Shown here: positions 57,873 to 64,000 of the stretch, piece by piece
How the letters are laid out: every line of letters starts with the position of its first letter
Numbering within the stretch: position 1 is the stretch's first letter
Assembly (NCBI GenBank): GCA_002077065.1
Contig: NAJO01000060.1
Location: 62,001-126,000 of the forward strand
DNA: 64,000 nt
Reading direction: 5' to 3'
DNA from: Cryoendolithus antarcticus
Taxonomy: Eukaryota; Ascomycota; Dothideomycetes; Cladosporiales; Cladosporiaceae
Made by a program: the position numbers and the translations under genes
The notes under the pieces: model-generated
Database searches by the model: none
What the model was told of the DNA's origin: nothing
Seen by the model: only the letters and a program-made list of their open reading frames with translations

Positions 57873-58625
57873 GTGAGGGAAGTGGCGCACAACAAGAGCT
57901 ATACTGACTGCCAACACCTGCTCAACTGTACAGTACCACAAATGTCGCTAGAGGTCAATTTACCACGCCCAGCTGCACTTGTGCCACCATGCAGCCTCCT
58001 GGAACTACCGCCTGAACTGCGGGACCTGGTCTATGCTTGTTTGCTCTGTCCTGTCCTAGAGGGAAAACACTACTCACCAGGCACAAGGTCGATCCCGCCC
58101 TGGCGAACATCGGGTAATATCGCACTCAACACAGAAGGCACCTCCATCTTTCAGACTCGAGGCACTGCTTATCCACTACCCGAGCTAGTGCCTGTCCTCC
58201 AAACCTGTAAGCAGATCAAGTACGAGGCTTTTGAACGCATCGACCATCACCTTTCAGGGAAAGAGTATCAGATCTGGGGCCGGCCTACCGATGCGAGAAC
58301 TTCTACCAGGGCCCCCGGGTGGCCGGTCAACACTTGCCCGCTTTTCAAACACATCCGAAAGTTCAGCATCCATCTGTTTTGTGATATCTCGATGAATGGG
58401 ACAAGTCGTAACATCTACATTCTACGGCGGATCCTTGGAGCAGTCGAATACGGCAGCAAGCTTGTGTCGCTACACATTGAGCATGTCAACTTCTTGGGCG
58501 AAAGATATGGTTGCAACACTGATGCCATCCGCTTGAGAATCCTGGAGATTGTGCAGATTATGGATCGCGTTGTCTGCCCAGTGAGCAGTACACCTAGTCG
58601 AAGGCGCCTGATGGTTTTACCGTAA
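57873..58625 (+). CDS. LPPELR array copy 2, F-box-like protein
   Basis: Intact single frame of 250 residues; a second possible start at 57942 (MSLEVN) would give 227. The motif SLLELPPELRDLVYACLLC is followed by ELVPVLQTCKQIKYEAFERI, the second conserved block of the family. Then come FKHIRKFSIHLFCD and ILRRILGAVEYGSKLVSLHI, which correspond to the tail block of copy 1 (ILDRIDYGSTLHTLDMNV). Such proteins are numerous in Dothideomycetes and Leotiomycetes and are usually unnamed. The N-terminal motif is like an F-box or 2EXR motif, but no substrate-binding repeats are present. No catalytic residues were seen. Confidence 0.7.
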   Translation: MREVAHNKSYTDCQHLLNCTVPQMSLEVNLPRPAALVPPCSLLELPPELRDLVYACLLCPVLEGKHYSPGTRSIPPWRTSGNIALNTEGTSIFQTRGTAYPLPELVPVLQTCKQIKYEAFERIDHHLSGKEYQIWGRPTDARTSTRAPGWPVNTCPLFKHIRKFSIHLFCDISMNGTSRNIYILRRILGAVEYGSKLVSLHIEHVNFLGERYGCNTDAIRLRILEIVQIMDRVVCPVSSTPSRRRLMVLP

Positions 58626-59004
58626 GGATCATGAGACTCCGCTAGGTCGGTAAGAAGCTTAGCTCGCTTCCCGTTCCTTGTTGAGCCTCCCAAATGCTGC
58701 GATCACGCGCTCCACGGAAGACAGGCTCTAGTCAGGAGTGCCGTGGAGAAGGTCATGTGGGAGCAAGTATTGATAGACCGACTGTGTCACTCCTCAGCGC
58801 TTTGACAACAGATTTCGTGTCCTGGGGCAGTCGATAGCAGCGCAAGAGACCTGCAAATCTATAGGAGAAGAAGGCATCACGAGCGTACTTGCTGAGTGCG
58901 CTCGCTCCTTCCCCTGCGCAATACACCACACAACACCTTCACCTTCTTCGTGTCGCGTTTGAAATAACACACAAGTCTATAACAACACAGCTAGTTGGCA
59001 ACTT
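58626..59004. other. Intergenic within the LPPELR array
   Basis: No supported gene. The last 60 bases are A/C-rich, as in a leader. Confidence 0.4.
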
Positions 59005-59562
59005 ATGCGACCAACAACATCAACAATGGCACGCATCCTAGCCCTCCCGGGCGAACTCCGCAACTGTATATACGGCTTCGCGACGTATGAAGATACGCCC
59101 ATCGATATTTGCTGTAAACGCCATCAACCAGCATCCTCCTTTGTCAACAAGCAACTCCGCGAAGAGTGCCTTCCAGTCTTCTACAGCGTCAACCCGGTCA
59201 TGGCGAAGAAATGGGGAGTGTCCTCTGCGAGACTTGAGCGTGTGCTGAAGTTCGCGAAGCACATTCAAGCGGTGGAAGCTGTCAGTGGAGATGAGCTTGT
59301 CATCGCCATGCGCACGTCGAAAGAGAATGAGGCGCACAAGTGGGTGTATTTTCACGATGGGGACCATCGCATGTTCGTAACACGCAACGTGGCGATTCGA
59401 ACGATCGACAATCTGCTGCGGTTGCTGGGGATCTTGGGCACGGAGAAGGATGATCACTTCTGGACGTCGCCTCTCGGTAAGTGCTTGTGGACGGCGGTAG
59501 CGAGATAATTGGCTGACCCCTATGCAGCAGCTGGCATCGTTTGCTCGCAAGGTCAGACTTAG
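59005..59562 (+). CDS. LPPELR array copy 3, F-box-like protein (two exons)
   Basis: Exons 59005-59476 and 59528-59562 are joined by a 51-nt phase-1 intron (GTAAGT...GGCTGACC...TATGCAG), giving 168 residues. Without splicing the frame stops at 59508. The motif is LALPGELRNCIYGFATYED, followed by SSFVNKQLREECLPVFYSVN, the canonical second block. The rest (VLKFAKHIQAVEAVSGDELV and TIDNLLRLLGILG) is poorly conserved. Exon 2 adds only about ten residues. The acceptor is a CAGCAG tandem, so two isoforms differing by one residue are possible. Start may be 59005 or the ATG seven codons later (59026). It is closest to copy 4 in layout. Confidence 0.62.
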
Positions 59563-59797
59563 CCGGGAAACGCAGTGTTGATGTCACCTATGCGTGAACA
59601 AGACGGACTGCTGAAGATTGATCCGCGGGCTATGCATTGCATGTTTCGGATGCTCTAGACTTGATGGACTGCTGGCTGGCGCAGGTAAGGCACAAGCGTC
59701 TACTATACTGTATCTAGAATCGCGCTTGGCCCTTCGTCCCTCTCTTACCACTCACCTACACCATCATCGACTGTCCATCAATAACCTATTCAGAGAC

Positions 59798-60353
59798 ATG
59801 CGACCACAAGAGACCACATGCCCCATAATTCCAGTCAATTCTACCGCGTCACCTTCCGACAATTCCCCCTTTCCTCCAACTACCAGCGGAGCTGCGGAAC
59901 CGCATCTACGGCTTCATCATCCTCCGCCGCGACCATCCTGTCAGGGTACATGTTCGCCATCACCCCGTCTTAAGCATGGTCAACCGCCAGCTCCGCCATG
60001 AGACACTCTCGATGTTCTACAGCATCAACACCATCGATGTAGACCCGTGGGACGACAATGAAGAGGCCACCATTCGAATGCTGAAGCCACACGCGAGATA
60101 CATCTCGTCAATTTCTGCCCTTCACTACTTCAATGGAGATGGCAACGCTAGTTTGGCTACACGAGACGATACGCCTGATCGAAGGCATGGCTGGACCTTC
60201 AAGTACTACTACCAGAAAGATGGCAGGTGGCGTGACGAGACAGCCGCACACACAATGGAGCTTTGGCTCAGCAAGTTAGGATTCGACGTCGATCGTGAGT
60301 TTAAGGCCTTCATGGGCACGCGCACAAAGAACAACAGGCTTGATGGAACGTAG
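59798..60353 (+). pseudogene. LPPELR array copy 4, frame break at its 5' end
   Basis: The family sequence LQLPAELRNRIYGFIILRRD, MVNRQLRHETLSMFYSIN and the tail to TAG/TGA at 60353 read in one frame, open from 59829. That frame has no ATG before 59976, already past the F-box-like motif. The only upstream ATG in the expected place (59798, MRPQETTCP, compare MRPTTSTMA in copy 3) is in a different frame. One base gained or lost between it and the motif, for example in the CCCCCTTTCC run near 59870, would explain this. No suitable intron was found. If translated from 59976, the product would lack the F-box-like motif. Confidence 0.5.
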
Positions 60354-61021
60354 ATCTTTCGAACAGGAAGGCTCTCTAGACGAGGTGCATAGCTTTGATT
60401 GTGGAGGGAAAGGGGGTAATCGAAGAAACTGGCCGTCGAGATGGCCACGGATGTTGCTACGTACTGGTCGGTCGATCTCCATCGCCAAGGGACCTTTGTT
60501 GAGGACAGCGAGCAGTAGACTGTATGATATAGCCATAGCATAAGCGTAGAGATTTCCGCTGACAAAGCTCTGATCTGCCTGCCCTGACCGAACAGCCAAG
60601 AGGAGTCTCTGTTGATCGCGGACACTGACCGCGGCGGTCATCTGGACCGCAGCCATTCCACCCGATGGGTTCCATAGTTCCTTGTTGCTCGCCGTCACAC
60701 CCAAGGAAACACATAGGTCTTCGGTGTCCGCACGTATATCCTGTAGTGATGTTGACTGTCTCAGAGTTCAGATATTGGCCCCGAAATATGTGGCGTCGAT
60801 CCGGCTCCCCTCAATCTGACATGTGAATGCAGGTACCAAAGTCTAGACTGCATGTATCCCACCAAGCCAATGCTCCTTGATCGTGCAGTGCGCGCCTAAT
60901 CTCACTGCCGCTGACGGACCTGACTCCTGTCATCTTACTGGCGATCTCTCTATTCCCGCCAGCTGTTGACGTGGCACATTGGAGTCTCAATCACTCGTTA
61001 TCGCAGAATCTCTCGCCCAGG
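60354..61021. other. Intergenic, ALG14 promoter
   Basis: No supported gene. Short antisense frames across copy 4 and this gap are not supported. Confidence 0.4.
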
Positions 61022-61876
61022 ATGGCCTACTACATACGCGCCTTGCTCATCACGACCTTCCTGTTATCCCTCCCTCTTACCTACCTCCTGGTATGGCGCC
61101 TCAAGTACACCCTCTCCTTGACCCGACCTAAGCCAATCCGCCATGGCCGTCGAAATCCGCGCGAGCCGACTCATCTTCTCATAGTCCTGGGGTCTGGAGG
61201 GCATACAGCTGAAATGATAGCCATGCTCGAACGCGCCGTGAATTCGCCGTCACCTCAGTCAGCTCAATCATTGGACTGGCGCGACTTTGCTCACCGCACC
61301 TGGGTAGTTGGCGAGGACGACGAGTTGAGCGCCACAAAGGCCAAGGAATTCGAGGAGATGGCTACGAGTTTGACATCCCAGGAGACATTGATGAGGGGCA
61401 AGGTCCGAGCATACACCGATCACGGACCAGGAAGCTACGAGATCAAGAAGGTGCCGAGGGCGCGTGCGATCTACCAGAGCCCTTGGACTTCGCCTTTCTC
61501 GGTCCTGCGATGCTTCCTCGCCTGCTGGTCGATCCTCACTCACGGCGTCTACCCTGAGGACGTCTCAGCCATGCAACACATACCCGCGGACACGAAAGGG
61601 CGAGACTACCCGGACATTATTCTCGTCAACGGACCGGCTACAGGAACTGTAATGGTACTTGCTAGCGTGGCGCTGCGCTTCTTCGATTACAAGGGTGCTG
61701 CTACGAGGTTCAGGATGCGGACACTGTACGTGGAGAGCTGGGCTAGGGTCAAGAGGTTGAGCTTGAGTGGGAGGATTCTTGCGCATATGGTGGATAGGTG
61801 TCTGGTGCAGTGGCCGCTGTTGGACGCGAAGAAGACTGGGCCGGGAAGGGCGGAGTTCCAGGGGTGCTTTGTGTGA
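61022..61876 (+). CDS. ALG14: ALG14, membrane subunit of UDP-GlcNAc transferase
   Basis: Anchors the catalytic Alg13 to the ER face for the second step of N-glycan assembly: GlcNAc onto dolichol-PP-GlcNAc. Single exon, 284 residues. The start at 61022 (MAYYIRALLITTFLLSLP) gives the required N-terminal membrane helix; the longer open frame begins at a GTG and is rejected. Signatures are HLLIVLGSGGHTAEMIAML, RTWVVGEDDELSATKAKEF, IKKVPRARAIYQSPWTSP, PDIILVNGPATGTVMVL, LYVESWARVKRLSLSG, and the ending DRCLVQWPLLDAKK. An insert after residue 75 (NSPSPQSAQSLDW) is longer than in yeast. It converges with the following gene. Confidence 0.93.
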   Translation: MAYYIRALLITTFLLSLPLTYLLVWRLKYTLSLTRPKPIRHGRRNPREPTHLLIVLGSGGHTAEMIAMLERAVNSPSPQSAQSLDWRDFAHRTWVVGEDDELSATKAKEFEEMATSLTSQETLMRGKVRAYTDHGPGSYEIKKVPRARAIYQSPWTSPFSVLRCFLACWSILTHGVYPEDVSAMQHIPADTKGRDYPDIILVNGPATGTVMVLASVALRFFDYKGAATRFRMRTLYVESWARVKRLSLSGRILAHMVDRCLVQWPLLDAKKTGPGRAEFQGCFV

Positions 61877-62074
61877 AGCTGCTTGCTTGCTGCATAGCGA
61901 GTCGAGTAATGTCATACTCAGATGTGACGGTGATGAGAGGCACGAGCGACTGCAGTTGAGATCGCCAACGAAGGGCGATATGCTCGAGCGTCCGGAGCTA
62001 CAGATGATCTTGCGGACGATTAATTGAGCGTTTTAGCCATGTACGTATGTACTATCTGCATACAATCTTACTCC

Positions 62075-63957
62075 TTAGTTGGACTTATCCGCTTGCCTCC
62101 TCTTATACTCCTCCGCCACCTCCCGATGCGTACACCACACGACCTCCCCCTGAAACGCCTTAACCCACTCCAGAAACCTCTCAACCATCCCAATCACATG
62201 CCCCATCCCACTCGTATCCGGATGGAAAATCAGCCCAAACACAACCATATCCTCCGCCTCTCCCCTCTCAATCTCAGTCCTCAACCACTCAAATCGATCT
62301 TTCCACATCCGCTCCACAATCCTGACATCGACATAGCCAGCCGAGTTCGCCGTGTGCGGGTAGAATTGTAGTGGTGTTGCGTCTTCGGCGTACCAGTTCA
62401 GGGGGATTTCGACTAGGGAGGACTTGGGGAGCGAGGCGAAGTCGGGACTTGGATGCATCCAGGTTTCTGCCCGATTTGAGGGGGAGAAGTCGATTTGTTC
62501 GATTGGGGAAGGATTCAGGGGCAGGAAGTAGGGCGTGCTTTCGTAGTGGGAGAGGGAGGAGTCCCAGAGGAAGTTTTGCGACTGGAGAAGGGCTATGGTG
62601 CGTTCGGAGAGTTGATATAGGGGGGCGCGATAACCGACTGGTTTGCCGCCTGTCAATCCTTCGATAAGGGAGACGCATTTTGCTAGCACGTCGCGCTCTT
62701 GCTCTGCGGTCATCTGGGAGGCGGACTCATGAGCGTAGCCGTGGATTGCTAGTTCGCCGCCTGAGGCTACGATGTCGGCGGTTTGGGTTGGGAAGGTTTC
62801 GATGCTGTGGCCGGGGAGGCACCAGGTAATCTTGTTGGAGATGCCAAGGCGTTTGAAGACTCTAAGGAGGCGAGGAACGCCAGTGTGGGCGCTCAGGTAG
62901 CCGGCGGAGTAGTCTGAGGTGTTGTTGTCGGGGTGCTTGCCGGTGCCTAGCCAGCCGGAGACGGCGTCGAAGTCGACAGAGAAGGCGAGATAGATCTTCT
63001 TGCGGTCTTTGGAGCCCATGGTGGCTTGTTGAGCTATTGACCGTTGCGGGTTATTCGAGGCGGTCGTGCTACTGGGATCTGACATCGCTTGAGGAACCTC
63101 GTTCTCGCGCCAAACGATCCGTCCCTCCATGCCTCCATCAATGCTCAAACACTGACCAGACATGTGGCCTGAAGCCTGATGGCTAGCCAAGAAAGCCACA
63201 GCCTTCGCAACATCCTGCGGCTGCGCAATCTTCTTCAATGCTACAGTGGCTTGCGTCTCAAGATACAGCTCCTTGGGGTCCGCGAGTCGATCACCAATGA
63301 GCTCAGTGTTGACCCAGCCCGGGGCGACGGCATTAATGCGAGCTTTGCTGTTCAGCCGAACGATCTCGTTCTTCACCGTGGGCACCAGACCGTACTGCAA
63401 GCCAGCTTTACCACTTGCGTACTCGGCATGTCCTGCCTGACCGAACTTGCCGGTCTCGCTACCAGTGACCACTATGGCGAGGTTCTCCAGCTCCTTGCCC
63501 AGGCTTTCCTGGCTGGTCTTCGCAGCAAGGAGGAAATGCTTGACGGTCAAGAAGGTCCCTCTGATATTGACACGGTAGACGCTCTCCCAAGTCTCTAGCG
63601 GCAGCTCCCAGATGTTCGGGTGATTAGCCTCGTTCGTGATGCCAGCATTGGCGCAGAGGATGTTTATGGGTCCGAAGTGGTCCTGAGCCTGCTTGAAGCA
63701 TGCTGAGATGGAGCTTTCGTCAGAGATATCGCCCTGGACATGGAAGACACTCTCGGATGCTGGTGTTGTAGCGGGTCGAAGATCGTGAGCAGTGACTTTG
63801 CAGCCGGCAGCTGGGGAACATGATCAGCGGCTGTGTACCTGTATGAAGTACCTCACTTCGATACCGTACCTTCGAATTCCTTGACGATAGCAGATCCAAT
63901 GCCTCCACGAGCTCCAGTAACGAAAGCATGGAGACCTTCGATCCCCAGATAAGACAT
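62075..63957 (-). CDS. Fused short-chain dehydrogenase and polysaccharide deacetylase
   Basis: Exons 63957-63870 and 63810-62075 are joined by a 59-nt phase-1 intron, giving 607 residues. Residues 1-263 are an SDR: cofactor loop TGARGGIG (14-21), CANAG, catalytic S147 (TGSETG), Y160 and K164 (YASGK), and the usual ending GQCLSIDGGMEG. Residues 264-293 are a Ser/Thr/Gln linker. Residues 294-607 form a NodB/CE4-type deacetylase of the PgdA/PuuE-like branch: SVDFDAVSGWLG (D309, D311), WCLPGHSIETFP, HGYAHE (H386, H390), VGYRAPLY and FHPDTSGMGH. All catalytic elements of both domains appear intact. An internal ATG at 63019 (MGSKDRKK) matches the start of free-standing deacetylases, so the gene may be a fusion of two ancestral genes. 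Substrates unknown. Confidence 0.85.
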
Positions 63958-64000
63958 CTTGAAAAGTGGAATTGATAAACGCGCAGCTTCCTGCCCTCTG

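Noticed and set aside
60971..61021. Longer ALG14 start
   Set aside because: Begins at a GTG; the ATG at 61022 gives the expected membrane anchor.

Overview
The window is nuclear DNA of a filamentous ascomycete (Pezizomycotina, probably Dothideomycetes). Genes are broken by short introns of about 46-60 nt with GT/AG ends and CTGAC-like branch sites. The gene set includes fungal forms such as an FlbA-type RGS protein, a CYS-3/MetR bZIP factor, an Ecl1-type protein and a Yck-type casein kinase with a C-terminal CC. There is also an expanded lineage-specific family with an F-box-like LPPELR motif. The class-level placement is inference. No rRNA, tRNA, CRISPR array or complete transposon was recognised.

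Layout: 0-2 kb is the C-terminal half of MLH3. 2.1-4.1 kb is a tandem pair of unknown paralogs, the second interrupted by an in-frame stop. 4.7-6.6 kb holds a short-chain dehydrogenase and a p24 cargo receptor. 6.8-14.7 kb looks accessory: a stand-alone RNase H protein of retroelement type, an Ecl1-like gene, three decayed LPxELR-type remnants and long non-coding gaps. 14.8-33.6 kb is mostly conserved genes: a YFH7-type kinase, a carboxymuconolactone decarboxylase-like protein, CIA1, a casein kinase I, a small membrane protein, CYS-3/MetR, a Sok1/TCP11 protein, choline-phosphate cytidylyltransferase and a PP2C phosphatase. 35.4-38.0 kb encodes a secreted, probably GPI-anchored Ser/Thr-rich surface protein. 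A 3.7-kb gap leads to FlbA (41.7-44.2 kb), followed by CHK1, a 1097-residue protein of unknown function, MET6, an AYR1-like reductase and mitochondrial ribosomal protein uL24m. 56.8-60.4 kb is a same-strand array of four LPPELR genes, two with single frame breaks. The window ends with ALG14 and a gene fusing a short-chain dehydrogenase to a polysaccharide deacetylase.

Functional links are mostly loose, as is usual in fungal chromosomes. The CYS-3/MetR factor and methionine synthase both belong to sulfur-amino-acid metabolism. PCT1 and the AYR1-like reductase belong to lipid synthesis. FlbA, Yck, PP2C, Chk1 and Sok1 are signalling proteins. Exon structures given here were built by eye from splice signals, reading phase and family conservation; none is confirmed by transcript data.
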